From contig NZ_JAFWOM010000038.1 in NCBI RefSeq assembly GCF_017545445.1, forward strand, positions 1 to 64,000: DNA of 64,000 bases. Reading direction: 5' to 3'. How positions within the stretch are numbered: position 1 is the stretch's first letter; the number at the start of each line of letters is the position of its first letter. The stretch is from Fibrobacter sp. (lineage in GTDB: Bacteria > Fibrobacterota > Fibrobacteria > Fibrobacterales > Fibrobacteraceae). Positions 49,951 to 58,837 of the stretch are shown piece by piece. The translations under genes and the position numbers were made by a program. The notes below the pieces were generated by a model that was not told the origin of the DNA, ran no database searches, and saw only the letters and a list, made by a program, of their open reading frames with translations.

Positions 49951-52041
49951 CTATTTCGTATAAACGCATCTATCTGCGCTGTCGCCGAAGCAGGTCTTGT
50001 TCATGCCGCTCACGCTGTTCACGACACCCGGCTGGCCCACGCTCGAAACCATCTTGCTTCCGGAGAAACTTGGCTTGAATGCGATTTCGGAAGTGCCGTA
50101 GTAGTTGTCGGCGGTGAAGCTCACGCTGTACTGCTTGCCTTCTTCGGAATTGTTCGTGCCAAATCCGAGCAACTTCGCGTTTCCAGAAATATTTGTCGTT
50201 CCGTCGGAATCGACCATGCCGCCCATGCCGCCGTTCATGCGGCATTCCACGACGATGACGCCGCCAGAAATTTCAATGCCGCCGTTGCTGTCGATGCCAT
50301 CCGTGTCGCCCGTGCCCACGTAAATGTAGTGATAACCGCCGGTGACCTTGAGGTTGCCCGTGCTTCCTCCGCCGGGACCGAAACCGCCGCCGGGGAATCC
50401 ACCGCCAGGGCCGCCGCGACCCGTATTGCCGCTATTGTTATTGCCAGTCGTTGTCGTTGTGCCGCCAGCCGCATTCCAGCCGTCGTCTGTGGTGATGACG
50501 CTCGTGATGCCGCCTTCAAAATTCATGTCGGGCGATTCCATGCCTTCGTAAGCCATAGTGACGCTCACATTTGCATTGTCCTTGACGTAAAGGGCCTTAT
50601 CCGCATGGACTCCGTCATCGTCCGTCTTGACGGTCACTTTGCCACCGCTGAGCGTGACTGTGCCGCCGCTGTGGATGCCGTCGTCGCGGCTGTTGATTTC
50701 GATAACGCCATCGCTTATGACAATGCTAGAATCGCTTTTGACGCCTTTCATGCTGGAATCGGGTGCACAGGAATTGCCGCCGCCCATGCCGAATCCACCC
50801 ATGCCTCCGCGACCGCCATTGCCGCCGCCGGTGCTTTGCCCGAGGCATTTTTGGCCACCGCCGGTCGTGATTTTTAACGTCGGTGATTTAACGACGCTGT
50901 TGTCTGCGTCTTTGCTGTCGCCTTTGGCGATCGTCACGGCATTATTTGCGGAGAGGCCGTCAAATGCAGACGTGATGGTGATTTCGCCACCCGTGATTTC
51001 GATGGAACCCTTACCGCTTGCCAAATCAGTCGCGTCTTCGGTATCGCTCTTGATGCCGTCGCCTTCGCTGGTGATGTTGATTGTGCCGCCGCTAATCGCC
51101 ACGGATTCCTTGCCTTTGAGGCCGTTGTTCTTTGCCGTTACCGTGATGATGCCGTTCTTGACTCTCAAATCGTTGCTGGTATGGATGCCGTTATTGTAGT
51201 TTGCTTTCACGATAAGCGTGCCTTCGCCCTTGATGGTGAGGTCGTCTTTCGCGTAGATGCAAGCGCCGGTCGTATCGGTTTTGGCTTGCCCAGCGTCATT
51301 CGTGTAAGAGTGCGTTTTCGTTCTTGTCGCTGCATCCGTGAAGGTATTTGTCGTTCCGTTCTTGGCAACGACGAACGTCTTGTTCGATTTCTGGATGTAA
51401 ATCGGAGCATCTACCGTGTTGGTGAGCGTAAGGCCTTTCATGTTCAAATAAACGGTCGTGTCCGTCTTTGCGGTAGCGACGAAAATCTGGGCGTCGCTTC
51501 CGCTGTAAGAACCGCTAAAGTCGTATTCGCCGCCGCAAGTGATTTTTACGGTGCCGCCTTCGACCGTGACGCAATTGCCGCCGTTCGTGACGGTTGCACC
51601 GCTTGATGCGTATGCTATAACGGGACGGTCTCCCGAATTTTCGTTAATTTGATCGGCCTTGTCACTTGAAGAACTTTGGACGCTTGGTTGGGCCGTACTG
51701 CTAGAAGATACCGTTATATTGGGCGTAGTCGCACTGCTGGAATTTACGGAGGGAATGCTGCTTGAAGAGGCTACGACAGTTCCGCTATTGGACTGTGCGA
51801 CGCTTGTACTGCTAGTTGCCGACGGCGTTCCTGTTGGCGTTCCATTTTCCGAATCGCTTGAAATGATTTCACCGAAGCCATCGTCTGCTGCCGATGAAGA
51901 TACTCCCGTTTCCGTAGAAGAAAGGTAAGCGTTGTCAGAAAATTCGCTTACGGCTGAAGTGGAATCCGAACAGCTCGCGAATAAAGCTAGAGAGGCTGCC
52001 GTAAAGCCCATTGTAAATAAATTCTTGTTATCCATTGACAT
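49951..52041 (-). CDS. DUF4353 (carbohydrate-binding-like) lipoprotein with beta-helix repeats
   Basis: 696 residues from ATG 52041 (MSMDNKNLFTMGF) behind GGGAGATATTT; the longer in-frame reading has no signal peptide. Lipobox LFASC; Ser/Thr linker with SSSSTAQPSVQSSSSD; then a large beta-helix-like domain of DUF4353 type with repeats such as VAISGGTINITSEGDGIKSD, VTLSGGKVTVKTDDDGVHAD and IVISDGVIEINSRDDGIHSG. Gly-rich spacers (GGGNGGRGGMGG, GGGFPGGGFGPGGG) interrupt it. Probably secreted or surface lipoprotein binding glycan or calcium; not tested. The next gene upstream on the other strand is a Wzi-like porin. Confidence 0.85.
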   Translation of the reverse strand: MSMDNKNLFTMGFTAASLALFASCSDSTSAVSEFSDNAYLSSTETGVSSSAADDGFGEIISSDSENGTPTGTPSATSSTSVAQSNSGTVVASSSSIPSVNSSSATTPNITVSSSSTAQPSVQSSSSDKADQINENSGDRPVIAYASSGATVTNGGNCVTVEGGTVKITCGGEYDFSGSYSGSDAQIFVATAKTDTTVYLNMKGLTLTNTVDAPIYIQKSNKTFVVAKNGTTNTFTDAATRTKTHSYTNDAGQAKTDTTGACIYAKDDLTIKGEGTLIVKANYNNGIHTSNDLRVKNGIITVTAKNNGLKGKESVAISGGTINITSEGDGIKSDTEDATDLASGKGSIEITGGEITITSAFDGLSANNAVTIAKGDSKDADNSVVKSPTLKITTGGGQKCLGQSTGGGNGGRGGMGGFGMGGGNSCAPDSSMKGVKSDSSIVISDGVIEINSRDDGIHSGGTVTLSGGKVTVKTDDDGVHADKALYVKDNANVSVTMAYEGMESPDMNFEGGITSVITTDDGWNAAGGTTTTTGNNNSGNTGRGGPGGGFPGGGFGPGGGSTGNLKVTGGYHYIYVGTGDTDGIDSNGGIEISGGVIVVECRMNGGMGGMVDSDGTTNISGNAKLLGFGTNNSEEGKQYSVSFTADNYYGTSEIAFKPSFSGSKMVSSVGQPGVVNSVSGMNKTCFGDSADRCVYTK

Positions 52042-52266
52042 AAATATCTCCCATTCAACAATATTACCATAAATGTATTTTTTGCCATTGAGAAAAAACA
52101 TGTCAATAAACTGACAATGAATATTTTGGAAAAAATAAGTGGAACCATAAGTTCCGTATGGGGCGAAATATGCCAAAAAATGGTTTCTCAGCGTGTTCGC
52201 CTTAATCCCTTACAACTTCTATCATAGGTAATTGAAAGGGCTTCGTAAAAAAGTTAAATTTAGACA

Positions 52267-53850
52267 ATGGATTTTAGAAAATTTTATTCTGTTTTGTCCG
52301 TCTTGCTTTTGACTGGGGTGGGCGAGTCTTGGGCTGTATCGCCGGTAATTGAGCCGGAGCATTCCCGTAATTTGCGGACTTTGGAAACCGCTCCGATGCT
52401 GTTTGAATATCACCGCCAGACGACAGGAGCAGAACGCCAGTACTTTACCTATCCGCGTAGGGATACGACATTCCGCAAGAATTTTACGAAGACAGAAGGC
52501 AATGCGCTTTTGTATTTTGATAGTGAGCGTGGGGCAGGTGTTCTTGGCAACGGAATGAAACTGGATTGCAAGGAGGGCGATTCCGCTTGCGTTGCAAAGG
52601 CTTTAGCTCTTGAAAATGCGATTCCGCGTGTTGCCATTGCGACAAGCATTGTCGGTGGCATTGATTACCGCGGCGGCAAAACGCTTGGCGATACGATTTG
52701 GCCGGGAATTGACGGGGGTCTTTATTTGCGAGGCTTTATTGATTCCGTTGATTTCGTTTTGGATGCCCGCATTTACAGCGAAGGTCATTCGGCCAAGAAT
52801 CCGAAGTCTTTTGACCGCGAATTTTTGGAAGTGCAGCACGAAGAAGACAATTCTGGCGTCGAATATACTAGTTACGCCCGTTACCGCACGCATTTCGCTT
52901 TTAACTACGATTGGTTGCGCTTGGACTTTGGCCGCGACGTGATGCACTGGGGGCCAGGTTATTACAACAACTTGACCTTGAACCAGTTTGCAATTCCGTA
53001 CAACATGCTCAGCTTGGATTTGATGATTGGCCCTCTCCGCGTGATGAGCTTTTATGCGGATTTGCGGATTTTTAACAGCATGAGCTTGTCGAACAAGGAC
53101 AATACGCGAAACCTCTTCGGCCATCGTTACGAACTGGCCGTGGGGAATGCGACGTTTGGTATTAGCGAACTTACGGTTCTTTACGACGATATGAAACCTT
53201 GGCTGTTTGTTCCGACGGCCCCTTTGTTCATGGAAAAAGGAAATTACTCGGAAAACAGCAACAATGGTTCTATTTCTTTTGATTTCAACTATCGTTTGTT
53301 CAACGCAGTGCGTCTTTATACGGAATTCTTTTTGGATGACATGGAATCTCCGATTAGTTTAGCCCGAAATGACAATATCGAAGCTAAGTGGGCCTGGATG
53401 GCGGGTTTCCAAGCGGGGCATGATTTTTATTACAAGGACCACAAGATTGAAATGGGAACGATTTTTGAATATGCACGCGTAGAACCTTATGTTTATACTC
53501 ATTTTAAGAAGAATACCGCTCAGATTGCGCATTTGGGGTATCCGCTCGGAAATCAAGGTGGACCGAATAGCAGGACGATTGACTGGAGCATTTTTGCTCG
53601 CTTGGATGGACAAATTTTTGCGTCTCTTCGTCAGACTTGGTTTTGGAAAGGGACGGATTACGGCAGCGCTGTGAACGATACAACTCCGAATGGCCATCTT
53701 AGACTTCATAAAAAATTCCTTGATGGGGCCAAATTGCAATATTCACTTACGCCTGCAATTAGCTACGAAGGACGACGTTTTTCATTCATGGGAGAGATTA
53801 CATTAATTGATGACCGCAAAGCCTATATTCGAGCAGGATTTAAATTTTAG
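52267..53850 (+). CDS. Wzi-like capsule-assembly outer-membrane protein
   Basis: 527 residues with signal peptide (MDFRKFYSVLSVLLLTGVGESWA), then a beta-barrel: alternating aromatic strands, WLRLDFGRDVMHWGPGYYNNLTLNQ (the signature of the capsule-assembly protein Wzi family), LEVQHEEDNSGVEYTSYARYRTHFAFNYDWLR, and a final C-terminal Phe (AYIRAGFKF). It would bind or anchor polysaccharide at the outer membrane. There is no capsule cluster nearby, though GT2 genes lie 8 kb away. Confidence 0.82.
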   Translation: MDFRKFYSVLSVLLLTGVGESWAVSPVIEPEHSRNLRTLETAPMLFEYHRQTTGAERQYFTYPRRDTTFRKNFTKTEGNALLYFDSERGAGVLGNGMKLDCKEGDSACVAKALALENAIPRVAIATSIVGGIDYRGGKTLGDTIWPGIDGGLYLRGFIDSVDFVLDARIYSEGHSAKNPKSFDREFLEVQHEEDNSGVEYTSYARYRTHFAFNYDWLRLDFGRDVMHWGPGYYNNLTLNQFAIPYNMLSLDLMIGPLRVMSFYADLRIFNSMSLSNKDNTRNLFGHRYELAVGNATFGISELTVLYDDMKPWLFVPTAPLFMEKGNYSENSNNGSISFDFNYRLFNAVRLYTEFFLDDMESPISLARNDNIEAKWAWMAGFQAGHDFYYKDHKIEMGTIFEYARVEPYVYTHFKKNTAQIAHLGYPLGNQGGPNSRTIDWSIFARLDGQIFASLRQTWFWKGTDYGSAVNDTTPNGHLRLHKKFLDGAKLQYSLTPAISYEGRRFSFMGEITLIDDRKAYIRAGFKF

Positions 53851-53884
53851 ACGAAAGAACGGCTCTGCGAGCCTATAGACGAGA

Positions 53885-54090
53885 GACGAAAGATAGGTTT
53901 TAGGTAACAGGTGACAGGTATTAGGAGAGAAAAATTGCGGCTGAGCCATCTTATAATGGACGCGAGAAACGCGTGATAATTGTCCTAATCCCTAACCCCT
54001 AACTCCTAACCACTGTTTACTAACCACTAACCACTGTCTACTTCCTACTTCCTACTTCCTACTAATTACAAACCCTTAACCACTAGCCAC
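53885..54090. repeat. Composite inverted repeat block I
   Basis: Left arm TAGGTTTTAGGTAACAGGTG, centre with ACGCGAGAAACGCGT, right arm CCTAATCCCTAACCCCTAAC, TAACCACTGTTTACTAACCA, TACTTCCTACTTCCTACTTC and finally AACCACTAGCCACTATTT touching the ATG at 54096. The longest block in the window. Confidence 0.7.
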
Positions 54091-54095
54091 TATTT

Positions 54096-55385
54096 ATGAC
54101 CAAACCAGAATTACTTGCACCTGCGGGTGATCTTGTACGAATGAAATATGCGTTTGCTTATGGTGCGGACGCAGTCTATGCGGGGCAGCCTGCTTTTTCG
54201 CTGCGTGCCCGTGAAAACGGCTTCAAAAATTTGGATGACCTTGCCGAAGGCATTGCGTATGCTCATGAACATGGTAAAAAGTTTTATCTTACAAGTAACG
54301 TAATTCCTCGCAATGTGAAAGTCGAATCGTTCCAGAAAGCCTTGAATGCTGCGCTCGAACTCAAACCGGATGCACTCATCGTTGCTGATCCTGGCTTTGT
54401 GGGATGGCTCCTCAAGGAACACCCGGAAACAGAAGTGCATTTGTCTGTACAAGCGAATACGACGAATTACCTTGCGGCTTCGTTCTGGAAAAATCTAGGA
54501 GTCCGTCGCATTATTTTGAGTCGTGAACTTAGATTGTCTGAAATTTTAGAGATAAAGAAACAAGTACCCGAACTGGAACTGGAAGTGTTTGTCCATGGTG
54601 CTGTTTGCATGGCGATGTCTGGCCGCTGCATGCTTTCGAACTGGGTCACGCACCGCGATGCCAATCAGGGAGCTTGCGATAACAGCTGCCGTATGCCGTA
54701 CCGGTTGTATGCAAATTCCGGTCCGCAGGTCGAGGACTACCGCGAACATGAAGGCTCGTTTACGTTGCAACGCACCGACCGTCCGGAACTCGATCCGATT
54801 GCGCTTGATGAAGATACGTGGGGGACGTACTTCATGAGCAGCCGCGACCTCTGCGCTTTGGATGTGATTCCAGAACTTGTGGCTGGTGGGCTTGATTCCT
54901 TCAAGATTGAAGGCCGTACGCGATCCGTGTATTACTTGAGCCAAGTCGTCCGCGCTTACCGCATGGCGATTGACGCTGTTGCCGCAGGCAATCCGGTGCC
55001 CGAAGAAAGCCGTCGTGCAATCCGCTTTGTCGATGGGCGAGGCTTTATGCCGGGATTCTTGCGTGGTCCGTTGCCGCAGAATTACGAAGCGACGCATGTG
55101 GATGCCGAAGGCGGCTGTGTGGCTGCTCAGGTCAAGGATTTCGATGCTTCGACAGGGGCATGCCTTGTGAACGTCAAAAATCCGTTCTCCATGGACGATA
55201 CGTTGGAGCTCATGACGCCCGACGGAATGGTGCCGTGCGAGGTCGAAGAATTGCTTGATTTTCGCGGTGCAGCTGCCGATCGCTTGAATCCGGGGACCGA
55301 AGGACGCGTTTTCTTTGGAAAAAATACCCTAAATAGCGGAAAAATGGCCAAATTTGGCTTCCTTGTGAAGCATTCCAAGCCATAA
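54096..55385 (+). CDS. trhP: U32-family prephenate-dependent tRNA hydroxylation protein TrhP
   Basis: 429 residues, family YegQ/TrhP, which together with prephenate makes 5-hydroxyuridine at tRNA position 34. Seen: LLAPAGDLVRMKYAFAYGADAVYAGQPAFSLRAREN, VHLSVQANTTNY, and the Cys cluster GRCMLSNWVTHRDANQGACDNSCR, typical of U32 members of this type (Fe-S ligands). Symbol by similarity to the family; other U32 proteins (RlhA) look alike but are longer. Repeat DNA abuts the start; no ribosome site. Confidence 0.85.
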   Translation: MTKPELLAPAGDLVRMKYAFAYGADAVYAGQPAFSLRARENGFKNLDDLAEGIAYAHEHGKKFYLTSNVIPRNVKVESFQKALNAALELKPDALIVADPGFVGWLLKEHPETEVHLSVQANTTNYLAASFWKNLGVRRIILSRELRLSEILEIKKQVPELELEVFVHGAVCMAMSGRCMLSNWVTHRDANQGACDNSCRMPYRLYANSGPQVEDYREHEGSFTLQRTDRPELDPIALDEDTWGTYFMSSRDLCALDVIPELVAGGLDSFKIEGRTRSVYYLSQVVRAYRMAIDAVAAGNPVPEESRRAIRFVDGRGFMPGFLRGPLPQNYEATHVDAEGGCVAAQVKDFDASTGACLVNVKNPFSMDDTLELMTPDGMVPCEVEELLDFRGAAADRLNPGTEGRVFFGKNTLNSGKMAKFGFLVKHSKP

Positions 55386-55413
55386 CGACGAATTAAAAAA
55401 ATACATTTGAAAT

Positions 55414-55884
55414 ATGGCCGTTGATGAGGCAACAAAAAAACAGGACGAGTTAGAACTTTATCAAATTGATGATAAGGCTATCGTTCCGTTCTTTCAAAAA
55501 CATCTGGAAGAGTTGCGTCAGTTCATTCATGAGCACCGTAATGATAGACTTAGTTTGTTGGTGCTCTTGAAGCAATTTATTCGTACCTACCGCATGCCGT
55601 TCAACATGCAACGTTACATGGAAGTCCAGAGGACTTTTATTCAACGTTCCTTGCACGATAAAATTCAAGACCGCCAGCAAGCGGTAAGCCATTGGATTCA
55701 AGAATTTGCCGGTCGCCATCGCAATCGCATGATCCAGCTTCAATGCTTGTATCTGGACCGCGTTAAAGATCGATTGCTCCCGGAAATCGAAAAAATGCTT
55801 GCAAATCGGATTGACCAACTGCAAGAAAAACTTGATGAAAATTCCGACGCTAAAAAAGACGAAAAAAAAGACGATAATCTGTAA
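55414..55884 (+). CDS. Helical protein of unknown function
   Basis: 156 residues, all-alpha by composition, with charged heptads (ELEL, FFQKHLEELRQFIHEHRN; KIQDRQQAVSHWIQEF; LLPEIEKMLANRIDQLQEKLDEN) suggesting coiled coil. No Cys, no signal peptide. C-terminal tail is Lys/Asp (DAKKDEKKDDNL). I do not recognise the family. 28 bases after trhP, so possibly in its operon; 38 bases before the RNase H gene. Confidence 0.7.
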   Translation: MAVDEATKKQDELELYQIDDKAIVPFFQKHLEELRQFIHEHRNDRLSLLVLLKQFIRTYRMPFNMQRYMEVQRTFIQRSLHDKIQDRQQAVSHWIQEFAGRHRNRMIQLQCLYLDRVKDRLLPEIEKMLANRIDQLQEKLDENSDAKKDEKKDDNL

Positions 55885-55905
55885 TGGACTCCAAAAGCCC
55901 AAGAT

Positions 55906-55911
55906 TATATT
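55906..55911 (+). promoter_or_regulatory. -10 box upstream of the RNase H gene
   Basis: TATATT, 11 bases before ATG 55923; no Shine-Dalgarno in the short leader. Same -10-near-ATG pattern as purN and ribE. Confidence 0.45.
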
Positions 55912-55922
55912 AAATTTGCGCC

Positions 55923-56519
55923 ATGCCTAAACAAAAATTCTATGCCGTAAAAAGCGATAATGAAAAGAAAATCGTGACCACATGGGCTGAATGCGAAAAA
56001 TTGACCCATGGTGTTAAAGGTGTTTTATTCAAATCCTTTGGGTCCCGCGAAGAAGCTCAAGCGTGGCTTGATGGGATGGAAGCTCCTGCCCCTGATGGAA
56101 TCCGTGTGTTTGTCGATGGTTCCTTTTCGCCGGGTTTTGCACGTTCGGGCTGGGCGTTTGTTGTTACTGATAACGACAAGGAAATTGCGCGTGGTTCGGG
56201 AATTACCGCATTCGAAGCCGAAAGCCGCAATATTGATGGCGAAGTGATGGCCTCCTTCCAGGCGATGCGTTGGCTTGATGCTCACGACATGAATGGGGTC
56301 ATTTGTCATGACTACGAGGGGATTGCACGTTGGGCAAAAGGCGAGTGGCAAGCCAAAAGCAATATCGCGCAGATGTATGTCAAGGCGGCAAAGCCTTATC
56401 TCCACCGGGTCCAGTTCGAAAAAGTCGCCGCCCACACAGGCGTCAAATGGAATGAACTTGTAGATAAACTAGCAAAAGAAGCCATCGCGAAAGCTAGGAA
56501 AGTAGACAGTAGGAAGTAG
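55923..56519 (+). CDS. rnhA: RNase HI with N-terminal viroplasmin domain
   Basis: 198 residues. N-terminal viroplasmin-like dsRNA/hybrid-binding domain (res ~4-52: KFYAVKSDNEKKIVTTWAECEKLTHGVKGVLFKSF). The RNase H domain follows with the four catalytic acids: D72-like in VFVDGSFSP, E in NIDGEVMASF, D in CHDYEG and D in NELVDKLAKEA. The last ten residues (ARKVDSRK) are encoded by AAAGTAGACAGTAGGAAGTA, part of the intergenic repeat family, as at the end of purN. With rnhB (1927) the window carries two RNase H types. Confidence 0.9.
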   Translation: MPKQKFYAVKSDNEKKIVTTWAECEKLTHGVKGVLFKSFGSREEAQAWLDGMEAPAPDGIRVFVDGSFSPGFARSGWAFVVTDNDKEIARGSGITAFEAESRNIDGEVMASFQAMRWLDAHDMNGVICHDYEGIARWAKGEWQAKSNIAQMYVKAAKPYLHRVQFEKVAAHTGVKWNELVDKLAKEAIAKARKVDSRK

Positions 56520-56585
56520 GCGGTAGGAAGTTTTTTAGTAGCATTCTCTTCTAACTTCCTACTTCCTACTGCCTACTAACCACTA
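56495..56585. repeat. Composite inverted repeat block J
   Basis: Left arm AAGTAGACAGTAGGAAGTAG begins in the RNase H coding end; right arm CTTCCTACTTCCTACTGCC-TACTAACCACT reaches the aguA stop. Arms are well paired. Confidence 0.72.
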
Positions 56586-57617
56586 TTCTGATTCGTGTTT
56601 GCTCATGCAGTGGAGGCTTCCGCCTTCTTCGATGACGGTGTGGCAATCGATGCCGATGACTTTACGGTCTGGATACACGCTTTCGAAATAAGCTTTTGCC
56701 TTGGCATCGTTTGGACTCTTGTATTTCGGGAAGATGAGTCCGCCGTTGACGTAGATGTAGTTCATGTACGATGCCGGTAGAATTTGTCCGTCATCGAGCA
56801 CGCGTTGCGGCGGTAACGGAAGTGTATCGACTTGGGCGCTTTCGTAGTGTCTTTTAAGCCAATTTTCGATAATGTATTTTGCTTCGCTTAAAATCGGTGC
56901 ATTAGGGGATTTCTTATTTTCCGTCATACACATGACAACCTTATCCTTAGCGACAAAACGGGCGACATTGTCGATGTGACCGTCCGTATGGTCTCCGTGC
57001 AAACCGTGTGGCAGCACTAGCAAATCTTTAAGTCCGAATGCTTTGCAGAGTGCTTTTACAACCTTTTTTAAATCTTTTGAATCATTGCGGTTCTTGCCGA
57101 CGAGGCAATCTTCGGTTGTGATTCCAAGACCGTCACCGTTGACTTCGATAGCACCGCCTTCAAAAATGTAAGGAACGCTTGTGGTAAGCGGGCACTTTGT
57201 TTTTTCAGCGATTTTCTGTGGAATGGCGTTGTCCAATCCCCATGGCGGGAACTTTGCGCCCCAAGCATTAAAGCATGTTTCAGCGATAATTTTTTGCGGG
57301 CCGTTCTTTGTGCTTTTTTGAAGGAAAAACGGACCGTAGTCGCGAATCCAAATATCGTTTGTTTTCATGACGATAAAGTTCGCTGGAAACGGGCGATCTG
57401 CTAGGGCTGATTTTTCTTCATCCGTCAAGAAATTCTTGCCGGGGAGAAGTACGTTCACTGGCTGAAACTGCGTAATGTTGCGGATTAGTTCTACATAGAA
57501 CCAGCGAATTTTTTCGCCGCGTTCGCCATACCAGTTCTTTTTATTGTGCGGAAATGCAAGCCACGTAGCGCTCTGCTTTTCCCATTCCGCCGGATAACGA
57601 ATAGAATTTTTCGTCAT
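56583..57617 (-). CDS. aguA: Agmatine deiminase
   Basis: Hydrolyses agmatine to N-carbamoylputrescine in polyamine synthesis. 344 residues of the PAD-like fold. Seen: RDYGPFFL with W-I-R-D, HGDHTDGHIDNVARFV (catalytic His and Asp), AWGAKFPPW, and the catalytic Cys in EEGGSLHCMSKHE at the C-terminus. Follows aguB in the same direction, 198 bases apart, with a REP-like pair between them. Confidence 0.93.
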   Translation of the reverse strand: MTKNSIRYPAEWEKQSATWLAFPHNKKNWYGERGEKIRWFYVELIRNITQFQPVNVLLPGKNFLTDEEKSALADRPFPANFIVMKTNDIWIRDYGPFFLQKSTKNGPQKIIAETCFNAWGAKFPPWGLDNAIPQKIAEKTKCPLTTSVPYIFEGGAIEVNGDGLGITTEDCLVGKNRNDSKDLKKVVKALCKAFGLKDLLVLPHGLHGDHTDGHIDNVARFVAKDKVVMCMTENKKSPNAPILSEAKYIIENWLKRHYESAQVDTLPLPPQRVLDDGQILPASYMNYIYVNGGLIFPKYKSPNDAKAKAYFESVYPDRKVIGIDCHTVIEEGGSLHCMSKHESE

Positions 57618-57650
57618 GGATTAAATTCCTTTTTTATTTGCTTAGAGACT

Positions 57651-57742
57651 TGTCATCCTGGAGCGTAGCGACGGGATCCATAAATATTTCCGTTTCATGT
57701 ATGGATTCCCTCCTGCGCTACGCTTAGTCGAGAATGACAGGC
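57651..57742. repeat. Facing pair of REP-like repeats between aguB and aguA
   Basis: GTCATCCTGGAGCGTAGCG..GGGATCCAT (57652-57681) faces its inverse TGGATTCCCTCC TGCGCTACGC..GAATGAC (57701-57737). The whole unit can fold into a long stem inside the agu transcript. Confidence 0.75.
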
Positions 57743-57815
57743 CTTTAGGAATGCTTTGCTCATTTCTCAATGCGTAGCGTGCCCAAAGTGCCAAAGGCAC
57801 GACCCCATAGCTTAA

Positions 57816-58679
57816 TTAGTCTGCCCAAATTTTTAAAATGTCCTTGTACAAATCGACTCGTCTGTCGCGGAAATGCGGCCACCAGCGGCGATTTTCTTCG
57901 GTTTCGGCGAGGTCGAGTTCGACATAGCTTGCACCCAAGAATTCCGGATCGCACTTTTGCAAAATGTATCCGTCCGGTGCGGCGGCAAAGCTTGTTCCCC
58001 AGAACGTGAGGTGACCTTCGACGCCCGAGCGGTTTGCCGCGATGACAAACGTTCTGTTAGCAATCGCATGTCCGCGCATGACCGTCATCCAGCTGTCTTG
58101 CTGACGCGGGTAGATTTCCTTGGGTTCGCTGTCCATCCAGCCGATAGCGGTGGGGTAGATGAGAACATCTGCGCCCTTCAGGCTCATGATGCGGGCGGCT
58201 TCGGGGAACCACTGGTCCCAGCAAATGAGCACGCCGAGCGTACCTGCGCTAGTTTTGATGGGCTCAAAGCCGGTGTCGCCTGGAATAAAGTAATACTTTT
58301 CGTAAAAAGCCGGATCATCGGGGATGTGGCTCTTGCGGTAAAGCCCTGCGATGCTGCCGTCACGTTCAAAGACGAACGCCGAGTTGTGATAGATGCCGCG
58401 GGCTCGCTTTTCAAAGAACGGAAACACGACAACGGCGTTCAGTTCCTTGGCAATAGTCTGCCACTCGGTGACTATCGGATGGTCCTTTTCGATGGCGAGG
58501 TCAAAAAAGTCCGCGTTTTCCTCGAACGGAAAATATGGAGTGTGGAACAACTCCGGGAGAACCAAAAGGTCAATTTCCTTGCCCTTGAGTTTGAGGGCTT
58601 CGTCCTTGTACCACTTGTTATTGGACTCGAAATCCCCGGTCCACTTGCCTTGCAACGTATATACTTTAATCTTCTTCAT
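57816..58679 (-). CDS. aguB: N-carbamoylputrescine amidase
   Basis: Nitrilase-fold amidase that releases putrescine from N-carbamoylputrescine. 287 residues from ATG 58679 (MKKIKVYTLQ); the 12-residue upstream extension is unlikely. The catalytic triad is visible: E in LLVLPELFHTPYF, K in GLYRKSHIPDDP, C in GVLICWDQWFPEAAR. GYILQKCDPEF and RRWWPHFRDRRVDLY close the domain, typical of this branch. With aguA it forms the agmatine-to-putrescine route; the arginine decarboxylase is not in the window. Confidence 0.94.
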   Translation of the reverse strand: MKKIKVYTLQGKWTGDFESNNKWYKDEALKLKGKEIDLLVLPELFHTPYFPFEENADFFDLAIEKDHPIVTEWQTIAKELNAVVVFPFFEKRARGIYHNSAFVFERDGSIAGLYRKSHIPDDPAFYEKYYFIPGDTGFEPIKTSAGTLGVLICWDQWFPEAARIMSLKGADVLIYPTAIGWMDSEPKEIYPRQQDSWMTVMRGHAIANRTFVIAANRSGVEGHLTFWGTSFAAAPDGYILQKCDPEFLGASYVELDLAETEENRRWWPHFRDRRVDLYKDILKIWAD

Positions 58680-58837
58680 GTGCAATAATTTAGAAAAATC
58701 AAGCCCTAACTGCATTTTTTTGTAAGAAGATTGTTTTGTTTGCGTAAAATCACATGAAGAAGGTGTTTGCTTGTTTCAAGTTTTCTATATTAACCCTTGA
58801 AATTTAAAACCCTTGAATTTTTATAAAAGGATAAATA

